The notes beneath the pieces are model-generated. The model made no database searches and had not been told where the DNA came from. It was given only the letters and a program-made list of their open reading frames with translations. Below are positions 52,898-63,850 of a stretch of 64,000 bases of DNA, piece after piece. The stretch comes from Mastacembelus armatus (taxonomy: Eukaryota > Chordata > Actinopteri > Synbranchiformes > Mastacembelidae): NCBI RefSeq assembly GCF_900324485.2, contig NC_046653.1:26816637-26880636 (forward strand), read 5' to 3'. Positions within the stretch are counted from its first letter, which is position 1. Every line of letters starts with the position of its first letter. A program made the translations under genes and the position numbers.

Positions 52898-53558
52898 CAC
52901 TTGGTTATGGCGTTCCATGTACGCTCTGCCTGCTAGCATCTTACAACCTGCTGTTATGTGCTGGATTGCCTCAGGGGCATCTTTGCACAGCCTGCACCTG
53001 GGGTCCTGCCTGGTGAGGTAGACCCCGGCCTCTATCGATCTTGTGCTCAGGGCCTGTTTTTGTGCTGCTACGATCAGTGCCTCTGTGCTGTCTTTCAGTC
53101 CAGGTTTTTCCAGCCACTGGTAGAACTTTTCTATATCAGCCACTTCTTGTATCTGTCGGTGGTACATACTGTGCAGGGGTTTGTCCTGCCATGATGGTTC
53201 TTGCTCTTCTTCCTCTGCATCGGGCTTCTGTTGCCTGAGATATTAACTAAGTATTCCATCGCTTGGGGCCATCTTTCTGATGTACTCATGGATCTTTGCT
53301 GTTTCATCTTGGATGGTGGCTCTGACGCTCACCAGTCCGCAGCCTCCTTCCTTCCTCTTAGTGTACAGTCTCAGGATGCTGGATTTGGGGTGAAGTCCTC
53401 CATGCATTGTGAGGAGCTTCCTTGTCTTGACATCAGTGGCTTCTATGTCCTCTTTTGGCCAGCTTATTATGCCAGCGGGGTATCTGATGACCGGCTTGTC
53501 CAGTCCGAATGACATTTCAATGTCGTTGCTGTATATACTGGTGGTGTGGATCAGTGAA
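52898..53558 (-). mobile_element. R4/Dong LINE relic, copy 3
   Basis: Contains IRYPAGIISWPKEDIEATDV, KTRKLLTMHGGLHPKSSILR, RKEGGCGLVSVRATIQDET and the CCHC segment. An open frame runs from 53243 rightwards past the element into the adjoining insert and is not a real gene. The RT catalytic part is missing here. Confidence 0.78.
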
Positions 53559-54130
53559 TCCGTCTGTGTAGCCTGGTGCGTCTGTGTGAGTGACCCAGGC
53601 CGTGTCTTTTGTTTTCTGTCTGCCTGCGGTGTCCCCTGTGTGTGCGTGACCCTGGCAGTTTTGTGTGTGTCTGTAGGGTCCCCTGTTGTGTCCCCGAGCG
53701 AGTGTGTGGCCCAGGGTGGATGCCCCTTCCCGAGTTTCCTGAGTGAGTCTGCATCCCCGTGAGCGTGTGTGACCAGATTGTTCCCGATTGCCCTGTGTGA
53801 TTCTGTGTTCCCGCGAGCGTGTGTGCCCAGACTGTTCCGAGTCCCCTGTGTGAGTCTGTGTCCAGTGCGTGTGTGATCAGACCGTCCCAAGTTCCCCGTA
53901 TGAGTCTGTGTTCCTGTCAGTGTGTGGTCCCTGTATTCAGTGTATTCCCGAGCTCTATGCTCCTGTGTTGTTTCCCAAAGTCCCGTGTTGTCTGCTGTTA
54001 ACCCTTTGTGTCCCTTCGATCCAAGCCTTTGTTCTGTATTTTTGAGTTCTGTTAATAAACCCTGTCTGCACTGAGTACTGGTCCTGTGAGCGTTTTGGTC
54101 CTTTTAAAAACAAGAGCCTTCGGGCTCTGA
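53559..54130 (+). other. GC-rich insert with GTGTG-rich subrepeats, possible retroelement end
   Basis: Absent from the two other R4/RTE composites. The interior has diverged subrepeats of about 60 bp around 'gagcgtgtgtgaccagattg' and 'gagcgtgtgtgcccagactg'. Near its right end are AATAAA (54054-54059), 'ccctgtctgcactgag' and a short palindrome 'gagccttcgggctc', followed by the RTE relic. This looks like the 3' end of a retroelement (possibly an LTR fossil) but I cannot assign it. Confidence 0.45.
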
Positions 54131-54680
54131 CACCTTCGCCACCTCTACCTTCACCTTATGGTGACTTTTCCCTGTACTCCTGTCTGTTCTCTTCTGTCCT
54201 CTCAGTGTCCCACTTCTCCTTAGCTAACCTTTTCCTCTTAACACACTCCTGAAGTTCCTCATTCCACCACCAAGTCTCCTTATCTGCTTTCCTCTTTCCA
54301 GATGACACAAGTACCCTCCTACCTGTCTCCCTGATCACTTTAGCTGTAGCTGTCCAGTCATCTGGAAGAACCTCCTGTTCACTACAACCATTTCCATCCT
54401 TTTTGCAAAGTCTACCACCATCTGTCCTTCTGCATTCCTGTCCTTCATACCAAACTTACCCATCACTTCCTCGTCCCCTCTGTTTCCCTCACCAACATGT
54501 TTGTTGAAGTCTGCCCCGACTGGGTCACGACCGATCCGGTATGGAAGTCATATTTGTGATTCCCATGTTTGATTTGGCTTAAATTTTACATCGGATGCCC
54601 TTCCGGACACAACCCTCTGCATTTTCCCGGACTTGGGACCAGCACATGAAGACACTGGATTGTGCCCCCCTGTGGTTGCA
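54131..54680 (-). mobile_element. RTE-clade LINE (BovB/CFDP2-like), 5' part, copy 3
   Basis: The most deleted copy: ETWWWNEELQECVKRKRLAK, a short GDEEVMGKFGMKDRN segment and the 5' leader with 'ggatgcccttccggacacaa' on the plus strand. Most of the endonuclease is missing. Confidence 0.75.
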
Positions 54681-54723
54681 TTAGCTGAAACATAAAGTCA
54701 TAAAGATCAAATGATATTGTAGC

Positions 54724-54838
54724 TTCAGGTCTCCGGAGGTTGATAAAGTTCTTTACAGATCAGTTTCTACTTCACTAAAAAGTTTAATGAGATCCATGGA
54801 GGGTGAAGCAATCTAATAAAAACTGTCCACAACCAACA
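54724..54838 (+). promoter_or_regulatory. Shared OR upstream element, A4 copy
   Basis: Core unchanged; ends about 155 bp before the A4 ATG. Confidence 0.5.
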
Positions 54839-54994
54839 AACAGTTCATTTTCTTTAGCTGAGCCTACATCAATTACATTTCAATGTCAGCTATCTAACAG
54901 TGTTGGTGTAGTAATAATCAGACTTCTTTATTGCTTTGTTGATATTCACTGTTTATATAATCTGTTTTCTTTCTGAATATTTCAGATAACACTA

Positions 54995-55921
54995 ATGGAT
55001 TATGAGTTAAATCTCACATATATAACTCTTGATGGGTATGTTGAACTGGACAAATACAGATTTGTTTATTTTGTGATCATGTTTACAGCATATATTCTAA
55101 TAATCTGCAGTAATTCTACTATTGTGTGTCTGATAGTGATTCACAAAAACCTCCATGAGCCTATGTACATTTTCATTGCAGCTTTGTTAATGAACTCTGT
55201 TCTTTTCAGCACTGCTATTTACCCAAAGTTTATGATTGATGTTTTATCTGAAAAACAGATCATATCATATTCAGCATGTCTCTTTCAGGGTTTTTTTATT
55301 TACAATCTAGGTGGTTCAGAGTTTTTACTGTTGGCAGCCATGTCCTATGACAGGTATGTGTCTATATGTAAACCTTTGCAGTATCCAACTATCATGACAA
55401 AAACCAATGTGAGTATTTTCCTGTTTTTAGCTTGGTTTTCATCTGCATGTCATTTTGCAGGCCTAACAATACTGAATGCTAAAACTAAACTGTGTAACTT
55501 TTCTTTCAAAGGAATATCATGTAACAATGTAATTTATGAGCTTCATTGTGTAAGATCAAGTGTAAGTACTTTATATGGAGCAGTTGGTTTGATATACCTG
55601 GTAATTCTCCCTTTTCTCTTCATAATTTTCACGTACACAAAGATTCTTATTATCGCCTATCGAAGTGGTAGAGAAGTCAGGAGAAAAGCTGCAGAGACCT
55701 GTTTACCTCACCTGCTGGTTTTAATCAGTTTCTCCTGTTTGAGTATGTATGATGTGATTATAGTTAGAATTGAATCCAGTTTTCCAAAAACTGCACGTTT
55801 AATAATGACTTTACAAGCAGCTTTGTACCATCCTTTGTTTAATCCACTGATATATGGACTGAAAATGAAAGAAATTTCTAAACATCTCAAAAGGTTGTTC
55901 TGTCCAGCCAGAATCATCTGA
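54995..55921 (+). CDS. Olfactory receptor, group A (A4), intact
   Basis: 308 residues, MDYELNLTY start. It carries LLMNSVLFSTAIYPKFMIDV and CLFQGFFIYNLGGSEF in TM2-TM3 (shared with A3), LQYPTIM like A1, and a TM7 entry SSFPKTARLIMTLQAALYHP that combines features of C and A1. All structural signatures are present (Cys95, MSYDRY, TM6 KAAETC, NPLIY). Intact counterpart of A3, followed by Tc1/L2 nest copy 3. Confidence 0.95.
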   Translation: MDYELNLTYITLDGYVELDKYRFVYFVIMFTAYILIICSNSTIVCLIVIHKNLHEPMYIFIAALLMNSVLFSTAIYPKFMIDVLSEKQIISYSACLFQGFFIYNLGGSEFLLLAAMSYDRYVSICKPLQYPTIMTKTNVSIFLFLAWFSSACHFAGLTILNAKTKLCNFSFKGISCNNVIYELHCVRSSVSTLYGAVGLIYLVILPFLFIIFTYTKILIIAYRSGREVRRKAAETCLPHLLVLISFSCLSMYDVIIVRIESSFPKTARLIMTLQAALYHPLFNPLIYGLKMKEISKHLKRLFCPARII

Positions 55922-56333
55922 TGACAGAGGTTTGCCTGTAACACTTTACAATCATGTTCAAATCATACACCTAACTGACTTTGACTCATGCATGACTCAT
56001 GATTTACTGCTTGAATTACTTTGAGGTGTATGATGAATTTCTGTTTCTTACCATTCACAAATGGTCAGATCACTATGACTTTCTGTGATTAGTTCATACT
56101 TCATAGATCATCAATTAAAGAATGGCAATTCACAGTTTGGTTCTTGTTTGGACCAGTGGGTTGTGATAAGTTTGCTACATGCTTACAATTATCACTCTAA
56201 ACGCACTGGATATAACACATTTATATTGAATTCTCTTACAAACAAATCTTAATCATATGAGTGGAGCACTGAATGGACTCTTTTGAGCCATACTGCAATC
56301 CATATTTTTCATCACTATTTAGGAATGTAGTGC

Positions 56334-56373
56334 ATACACTGCCTGGCCAAATAAATGTCACCATTTGGATTTA
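56334..56373 (+). mobile_element. Terminal fragment of a second Tc1-like family
   Basis: Same as 11936-11975. Confidence 0.45.
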
Positions 56374-56482
56374 CAGTGCATTCAGAAAATATTCAGACCC
56401 CCTTCACCTTTGTTCATTTTGTTATGGTGCAGCCTGATACTACAATTATTTTATTTCTTCTTAAAATCTTGATTTAATGTTT

Positions 56483-58181
56483 TTAACAGAAACATGGTTA
56501 GATAGCAGGACAGGAAATGCAGTTCTTATTGAATCCACTCCTCCTAAATTTACATTTCTATCAGAAATAATAAACTGCACAACACAGATACCAACTCTGC
56601 AGCCATCCAGAATTGACACACTTTACACCCCTAAATTACCCCTGTAAATGACATAACAGTTGAAAAGATCATCTCTAGTCTGAGTTCATCCACCAGCTGC
56701 CTTGATGTTTTACCCACTAGATTTCTGAAATCAGCACTAAGCAGTTTGTTACCACAACTCACTCAATTAGTTAATAACTCATTACAGTCTGGAACATTTC
56801 CAAGGGCCCTGAAAATTGCTGTCATCAAGCTTATCCTGAAGAAGAGCAGCCTTTATGCTATGGTACTGAACAACTACTGACACATATCAAACCTGCCGTT
56901 TTTAGGCAAACTCATTGAAAAAGTTGTTTAGTCTCTGTCTTAGTGCTGCTGGATCTAAGTGCTGCTTTTGACACAGTGGACCATGTGATCCTGTTACAAA
57001 GGTTAGAGGACTGGATAGGGATCTCTGGTACTGCCCTTAAATGGTTTAAGTCCTATCTTGAAGACAGGAAATATTTCATTGAAGTTGGTAACTGTGTGTC
57101 AGACCAAATGGCGTTGACATGTGGAGTCCCCCAGGGGTCCACCTTGGGACCCTTTTTGTTCAATCTTTACATGTTTCCTTTAGGCCAGTTAATACGCAAT
57201 AAGCAATAATGTGTCCTACCATAACTATGCAGATGACACTCAGATTTACATTTCACTCACAGCTGTTGAGTATGGACCAGTCGATTCACTGTGCAGCTGT
57301 ATTGAACAGATCACTGTGTGGATGCAAAACAACTCTCTCCAAATAAACAGTGACAAGACTGAAATAATTATCTTTGGACCCCAGAAACAAAGAGAAAGTG
57401 TCAGCAGTCACCTCGAGTCTCTTTCTCTAAAATTTAAAAATCAAGTTAGAAATCTAGGGGTAATCATGGACTCAGACTTGAATTTTAACAGACACATTAA
57501 ATCGATAACATCCTCAGCATTTTATCATCTCAAAAACATTGCCAGAATCAAAGGGATCATGTCTAAATCAGACTTGGAAAGACTCATCCATGCATTTATC
57601 TCTAGCAGGTTAGATTACTGTAACGGCCTGTTCACGGGCTCTCAAAAAGAGCTGTACAGTACATTCAGAAGACTGCTGCTCGGGTCCTGACTAGAACTAG
57701 AAAGTACAACCACATTACTCTTGTTCTCAGATCTCTGCACTGGCTTCCTGTCGCTCAGAGAATAGACTTTAAAACAGCGCTGCTTGTGTATAAGTCTGTT
57801 CATGGCTCAGCACCACATTACATTTCTGACATGTTACTGCCATATGAGCCATTTCGAACTCTGAGAACATCAGGGACAGGCCTTCTACTCGTGCCCAGAG
57901 TCAGGATTAAACAGGGAGAAGCAGCGTTTCAGTTCTATGCAGCTAAAACCTGGAATAGTCTTCCCGATGATGTTAGAAAGGCCTCATCTCTGGCAATGTT
58001 TAAGTCCAAGCAAATAACCTTTCTTTTTAGGTGGCATATAACAGATAACAACTGACAGTGTTTTATCTGGGCTCAGTTTCCTTTAATCTTGCCTATGTAC
58101 TTTTAACTAGTCTTTTATTTCTGTAAAGCACTTTGAATTACTCTGCATATGAATTGTGCTATACAAATAGACTTGCCTTGC
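56483..58181 (+). mobile_element. L2-clade LINE inside the Tc1-like element, copy 3
   Basis: Open frames 56943-57209 (LLDLSAAFDTVDHVILLQRL to LGQLIRNKQ) and 57211-57690 (NYADDTQIYISLTAVEYGPV, LQINSDKTEIIIFGPQKQRE) carry RT boxes 4 to 6, with the YADD catalytic motif intact in this copy only. The C-terminus SSLAMFKSKQITFLFRWH follows at 57786-58055. Broken by one frameshift between the two RT frames, a deletion near 57650 and loss of the N-terminal half. Confidence 0.87.
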
Positions 58182-58989
58182 AGTTGTTAAAAATTCAATA
58201 TTTTTTTCTCTCATGAATCTACACTCAATGCCACATGACAAAGTGAACACAGAATTTTACGAATGTTTGCAAATTTATTAAAAACAAAAACTGCAATATC
58301 ATTTACATTTGGCAGCATTTACAGCCTCAAGTCTTTTTGGGTATGACGCAATGAGCTTTGCACACCTGGACTGGGGGATTTTCTGCAATTTGTCTTTAAA
58401 AATCCTCTTAAGCTCTGTCAGGTTGGATGGGGCCATCGGTGGACAGCCATTTTCAGGTCTCTCCAGAGATGTTGGACAGAGTTCTGGCTGGACCACTCTA
58501 GGACATTCACAGGGTTGTCTCTAAACCAGTCCTGTGTTGTTTTGGTTGTGGGTGTAGGGTCGTAGTCACGTTGGAAGCTGAACCTTCCGCCCATCCTAAG
58601 GTCCTGAACACTGGGGAACAGGTTTTCATTGAGGATATCTCTGCACTTTGCACCACTCAGCTTTCCCTCAACTCTGACCAGTCTCTCCGCCCCTGCTGCT
58701 GAAAAACACACCCACAGCATGATGCTGCCTCCACCATGCTTCACTGTTGGGATGGTACTGGGCAGCTGATGAAAGGTTTCTGGTTTCCTCCAGACATAAT
58801 GTTTAGAATTGAGGCAAAACGGTTCAGTCTTCATCAGACCAGACCAGAGAATCTTTTTTTTTCCACAGTCTGAGAGTCCTTCTGTGATTTTTTTTTTTTT
58901 TTGTAAACTCTAAGCAGCTTTCATGTGTTTTGTACTAAGAGGCTTCTGTCTAGCCACTCTGCTATAAAGCCCAGATCGGTGGAGGGATC

Positions 58990-59092
58990 AATGAAGAAGT
59001 TTGCCATCTTACTAAGAGGTGACCAAGAAATGATGGTCACCTCTTAGTAAGATGGAAACCTCTTAGTAAGATGGAAACTTCTTCATTTTGAG
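58990..59092. repeat. Inverted repeat (hairpin) in Tc1-like relic, copy 3
   Basis: 5' arm 58990-59025; 3' arm starts at 59034 and is interrupted by the extra tandem copy. The loop differs from copy 1 ('agaaatga' versus 'tcggttct'). Confidence 0.8.
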
Positions 59093-59569
59093 TACTGTGG
59101 AGACCCCTGTGCTCCTGGGAACCTTCAGTGCAGCAGAAATATTTAGTATCCTTCCACAGCTCTGTGCCTATCAACAATCCTGTCTCTGAGCTCTGCAGGC
59201 AGTTCCTTTGACCTGTTTTTCCCCTGATATGCATTGCCAGGCATGGGCCTATTCAAATCATGTCCAATCAATTTATTTTACCACAGCTGGGCTCCAATCA
59301 AGGTGTAGAAACATCTCAGCAATGATCAAGAGAATTGGGAGGCACCTGAGCTAATTTTCACATCGTTGCAAATGGTCTGAATACTTATGGAAATGTGATA
59401 AAATACTGTTTTGTCGTTATGTGGCTCTGAGTAGGACTGATAAAAAATGATCATAAAGAACTGTAGTATCAGGCTGCAGCATTATAAAACTGAAAAAAGT
59501 GAAGGGGGTCTGAAGACTTTCACAGAAGAAATGTGTCCAAAAAAAGTTTGAAAGTTCATGATTGGAGAC

Positions 59570-59875
59570 CACTGAAAGAGTTGGTCAAGTTGCATCATAG
59601 AATATTCACAGCAGAAATCACATTTACGTTTAAAAACCTGTTTTCGAATCTTGGTTGAAATCTTATTTATATTCCTTAACTTTCAAATCAGAATGACTTT
59701 TGCACTTTGGTGTTTTTATTATTTATATAGTTTTGCTTTACTATTTTGTATTTATTCGTTGCTTTTACCGATTTTAATTATCTGCACATTTTATTGTAAT
59801 ATGTTGTTTCATAGAACAGTACTTTGGCTCGACCTGGTTGTTTTAAATGTGCTATATAAAAATAGTAGCAGTTAG
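59570..59875 (+). mobile_element. LINE 3' tail fragment (L2-like)
   Basis: Copy of 43095-43410. Confidence 0.55.
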
Positions 59876-60058
59876 AACCTGTAATGAGCACAGTTTCTGG
59901 AGACACAACAGGCAACTGTTTAGTGAAAAATTCCTAAAAAATGAACTATAATGTTTGTAAGGAAACTAAACAAATCCTGACATGAAATTATTTCCAGTGA
60001 TCAGACAAATCACATCTCTGCAATATTATTTCACAATAAGGAATCAGGGTTGATGAAA

Positions 60059-60384
60059 TTAGTTTGTTTTACCCTGAAAGAACAACTTCTTGACGTGTTT
60101 ATAAATTTCTTTCATTTTTAGTCCATATATAATTGGATTAAATAGAGGATTATACACAACTAACTGTAAAGTCATTACTAAATGTGCAGTTTTAGGGAAA
60201 TCAGTTTCCAGTAATAACATCATATATTACTAAAAAGAAATAGTTGAATAAAACCATCAGGTGAGGTAAACAGGTCTGTGCAGCATTTCTTCAGACTTCT
60301 CCAGAGCTGTGATAACATATTATTAGTATCCTGGTGTATGTAAAAAGAATGAAGAGCACAGGGAGAACAACAATATTTGACAAA
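60059..60384 (-). pseudogene. OR relic, B0-like, C-terminal part only (copy 3)
   Basis: Keeps TM5 end to C-terminus (FNPIIYGLKMKEIYKHVKKL-like) with a small deletion at about 60211 removing the codons around VRLE, and several substitutions (for example in EVRRKAAQ). Ends at an 'aatatttgacaaaaaatatt' duplication at about 60378; TM1 to TM4 are missing. Confidence 0.83.
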
Positions 60385-61205
60385 AAATATTTGAAAAAAC
60401 ACAGGTGAAATCAATCACTTAATCAAGTGAGTGTAGACGGAGTATGTAACCAGACCCTGTATGGTCCTTCAAAGTAATAGAATGAGACATGAAGTCAAGT
60501 TGCCGATCATCACATTAATGTAATTGACTATTGACAAATGATTGTTCTTGCAAGATGTAGGAAAACCATGGGTGGATCTACAGGGGACTACAGTGTGGGA
60601 GGTGGGTGCCAGCTGCCACCCCACCCCCACACTGTAGTCCCCTGTCGTTTATTGAAGTTTAAGAATGAGTGGGAAGTGTTTATAAATGGAATGTAGGAAT
60701 AAATATATTGTAAAAATAAATGTTAATTGTATTGTAATTGCATTTTTACTGTGTATAAGGACCCCTGTGTACCATCTCTGTATACAACCCTACCAAAACA
60801 TTTTGCCACCCCATTTAAAAGTTTCGAGATCTGCCACTAATGCACAAATCTGGTTCATGTGTACCCTGATTGGAACATGTAGCAGCCCACATTATATGAC
60901 AGTAAATTATGGGGGGGCTGAAGTGTAAAGACACATTTATGTTGAGCCAGTCTGCTTTTATTATAATGATACCAATTAATTTAGTTACATTACTACAGAG
61001 ATTATTTGACTTTTGCAACTTCATGGTATTACATTACTGTTGACTGGAAGTTACTTTAGTGAGTTCTCATAGGACAAATACATATACAGATAAAGTGACA
61101 CAATGACAGCTGATCCAATCTACAGTAACACAATGTAAGTACCACAGTATAATAAATACATAAATTTAAACAAATCAACAGTTAAAAAGGGACAGACATT
61201 ATGCG
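60385..61205. other. Unique spacer
   Basis: Replaces the 16.0-19.2 kb part of the unit seen in other copies. Apart from the hairpin at 60581-60644 I see no element and no convincing ORF; 60780-60830 resembles 35925-35960. Confidence 0.4.
60581..60644. repeat. Near-perfect inverted repeat
   Basis: CAGGGGACTACAGTGTGGG at 60581-60599 and its complement at 60626-60644, extended by GGTGGG/CCCACC-type pairing to about 25 bp per arm with one bulged base, around a loop of about 12 bases. Confidence 0.85.
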
Positions 61206-61209
61206 TCTT

Positions 61210-61345
61210 AGCTTGAACTTCATATTGCTGTAGATGCACCAATCTGTTACAGAGAAAACTTCACCAAGAGGATTCATCATTACCTGTCACTACACCCACT
61301 AGTCGGGTGTCATCTGTAAAATTAAACATTTGTACAGACTGAAAG
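61210..61345 (-). mobile_element. LINE reverse transcriptase relic, shortened
   Basis: Left-truncated copy of 19220-19480: homology to the B block starts at 'gaacttcatattgctgtaga'. Confidence 0.45.
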
Positions 61346-61905
61346 TGGGAGAAACTACGTGACCTGTCCTAACTGTCTGCTTCCTCCAATGTAGAACAGC
61401 TAAAATCCACTTACACAGGGAGCAATGAACTTCGAGATGAAGGAGTTTGTCCTACAACTTGGATTCACACAGAGCTGTGGGTTGTAAATAACACTCTAGG
61501 ATATGTCTCCAAATGTTCATGTATAGAACATAGGCACATGCAAATTGCATCATCCACTGATTTGTTCTGTTAGTGTGCAAACTGACTTAAAAATCCTGTT
61601 ACAAACCATCAATGAAAAACCTCTGAAAAACACAATAAACCTGAAATAGCATGTAGGTGTTATTACACACATATTGATTTGTACAAGAAAAATCTAAGAT
61701 CCAGACTGAAACTTGTAGCCCACAGGACAGAAATGACTGGTTTTAGAGAAACTACAGAAAACAGTCACCACATTGTTGGAGCTGACAATGGTCTTTACTG
61801 AGTGTTAGTCATCAGAACAAACCCTGACATGAAATTCTTTCCACACATCAGAGAAATATCACCTCTGGATTGTTATGACTGAAGAACTAATCAATACTGA
61901 ATACC

Positions 61906-62832
61906 TTAATTCTTTTTGTCTATATGTAGCAACCGCTTGAGGTGTTTAGAGATTTCTTTCATTTTTAGTCCATAGATAATTGGATTAAATAGAGGATGAT
62001 ACAAGATCAGTTGTAAAGTCATTACTAATTGTGCAATTTTTGGAATATCTGATTCCAGTCGCATTAATATGACATCATATGTGCACAGCAAGGAAAAGTT
62101 GATCAAAACCAGCAGGTGAGGTAAACAGGTCTCTGCAGCTTTTTTCCTTACTTCTTTGCTACTTCGATAGGCGATTACAAATATCTTTGCATATGTAAAA
62201 AGTATGAAAATCATAGGAACATATGCAACATTTAGCAAAATGAACAAACCAAGTATGGATAAAGCTCTTGAAGGCACACAGTGAAGTTTGTAAATTGAGT
62301 TATTGCAAAAAATGACTTTCAGAGTAAAACCACAGAGTTTTTGATTAGCGCTCAGTGTTGCTGTTCCCCCAACCTCACATGCAGGCACAAGCCAAGATAA
62401 AGCCAGAATGACACTAATTGTTCTTTTTGTCATGATAGTTGGATACTGCAGAGGTTTACATATAGACACATACCTGTCATAGGACATGGCTGCCAACAGT
62501 AAAAACTCTGAACCTCCCAAAGCGTAAAACATATAAAACTGAACCAGACAGGCCTGATAAGATATGATCTGTTGTTCAGATAAGAAGTCAATCAGTAGCT
62601 TTGGGTAGATATTAGTGCTGTAAAGAACAGAGTTCAGTAACAAAGCTGCAATGAAGATGTACATAGGCTCATGGAGGTCTCTGTGTTTCCAGATCAGGTA
62701 CACAATAGTAGAATTACTGCAGAGTATTAGAATATAAACTGTAAAAAGAACCATAAAATAAAGATATCTGTATTTGTGAACCTCCACATGCCCACCAAAA
62801 ATTAGATATGTTATATTTACTTCTTCCCCCAT
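61906..62832 (-). CDS. Olfactory receptor, group B (B4), intact
   Basis: 308 residues, starting MGEEVNITY (Glu2 of the paralogues is Gly). TM4 region MTKRTISVILALSWLVPACE and GGTATL as in B3; TM5 PSRALSILGLF as in B2; loop 3 KEVRKKAAETC, where B1 and B2 have KEVRTKATETC and B3 KEVRTKAAETC. Last residues LHIDKKN rather than LHLDKKN. All key motifs intact. It is followed upstream by its shared element and then Rex3-like pieces. Confidence 0.95.
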   Translation of the reverse strand: MGEEVNITYLIFGGHVEVHKYRYLYFMVLFTVYILILCSNSTIVYLIWKHRDLHEPMYIFIAALLLNSVLYSTNIYPKLLIDFLSEQQIISYQACLVQFYMFYALGGSEFLLLAAMSYDRYVSICKPLQYPTIMTKRTISVILALSWLVPACEVGGTATLSANQKLCGFTLKVIFCNNSIYKLHCVPSRALSILGLFILLNVAYVPMIFILFTYAKIFVIAYRSSKEVRKKAAETCLPHLLVLINFSLLCTYDVILMRLESDIPKIAQLVMTLQLILYHPLFNPIIYGLKMKEISKHLKRLLHIDKKN

Positions 62833-63017
62833 TAAGTTAAATATAAACTATTGATTATTCTGGCAGACAGACAATATCGAACAGGAATATGTAAATAAAA
62901 TAGAAGAGGATTTTGCTTTGAAAATTGTAGTAACACTTCTGCTGTATTAGTTTCGTATATTGACTCACAGTTACCTGATCTTCAAAGTGCTCATGTCCAA
63001 ACCTCAGAGAGAGAACA

Positions 63018-63135
63018 GTTGGACCCTGTGAAATATTTTTATCAGCCTGATTCATCCTCCATGGATCTCATTAAACTTTCCACCCAGACCGACTAACATG
63101 TAAACAACTTCATCAAACTCTGGAGGCCTGAATCC
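63018..63135 (-). promoter_or_regulatory. Shared OR upstream element, B4 copy
   Basis: About 190-300 bp upstream of the B4 start, core unchanged. Confidence 0.45.
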
Positions 63136-63349
63136 AAGGTTGTTGTTCCTCTTGTTGACATCACCTTCTTAATGGGTCTTGTGAGCAGCAATTTTGTTTT
63201 GTTATAAGGTACTTACACTATTGATTGATATTATTCTGTTCATTTGTATGGAAAATGGCAAAGTAAAAAAATATTACTCTTACTATATATTACTGTTGCT
63301 CAGTTGTCATCTGACCTTTGGCAGTGTTGGACACTCAGGTGAAGAGAGC

Positions 63350-63490
63350 AGAGCTGTCAACTCATCACCACCTGGTGGTGAATTGGATCTGCTGGTCGGA
63401 GGAGGAAGCGGGACAGACTTAGCAGACCTAAACGTATTGTGAGGGTCTGTTGGGAATGTTTGGCCGAACCCTCTGTCAACATGATGTGAA
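63350..63490 (+). mobile_element. Rex3-like LINE fragment, ORF centre (longest copy)
   Basis: Extends further left than the copies at 28890 and 49575: 'cctggtggtgaattggatct' precedes the RLSRPKRIVRVCWE segment, as in full-length relatives. Confidence 0.6.
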
Positions 63491-63850
63491 AGTCATCTTG
63501 TTCACTCACAGAAAACAATACACTGATTCAAATTTTCTAAAACACTTTTTGTTTCGAAATGGCATATGCAGGAAGGTGTGTCTGACCATGAATAAACATG
63601 TGATTTACCCAAGAAGACAAAGACCCACATAATGAGCCTTTCAGGCTGGAATGTGGCTTAGAGGTAATTAGTGCAATACAATGCAGATTCAAATGTTCAT
63701 CATATGCGTCGCATTTTTCCTCTGAGGACAAAGTAAACTCTTCATTGCTGTCCAGAACTATCCAAAATGTTTCTTCACCTGCGTGGCATGTCATCATCTG
63801 AACATACAGAATAAGTGAGTAAATTCTATTATGAAGCTTGACGTTTTATG

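Larger units (their letters stand above)
56374..59532 (-). mobile_element. Decayed Tc1-like element with inserted L2 LINE, copy 3
   Basis: As copy 1, including the derived hairpin and a poly-T run near 58886-58902. The transposase remnant keeps GGGSIMLWVCFSAAGAERLV but lacks the catalytic triad. It has an additional tandem duplication of 'acctcttagtaagatggaa' at about 59040-59078. Confidence 0.85.

Noticed and set aside
53243-53890. A 215-codon minus-strand frame
   Set aside because: Chimera of R4/Dong relic and the GC-rich insert; the N-terminal part is low-complexity read-out of GTGTG-rich subrepeats.
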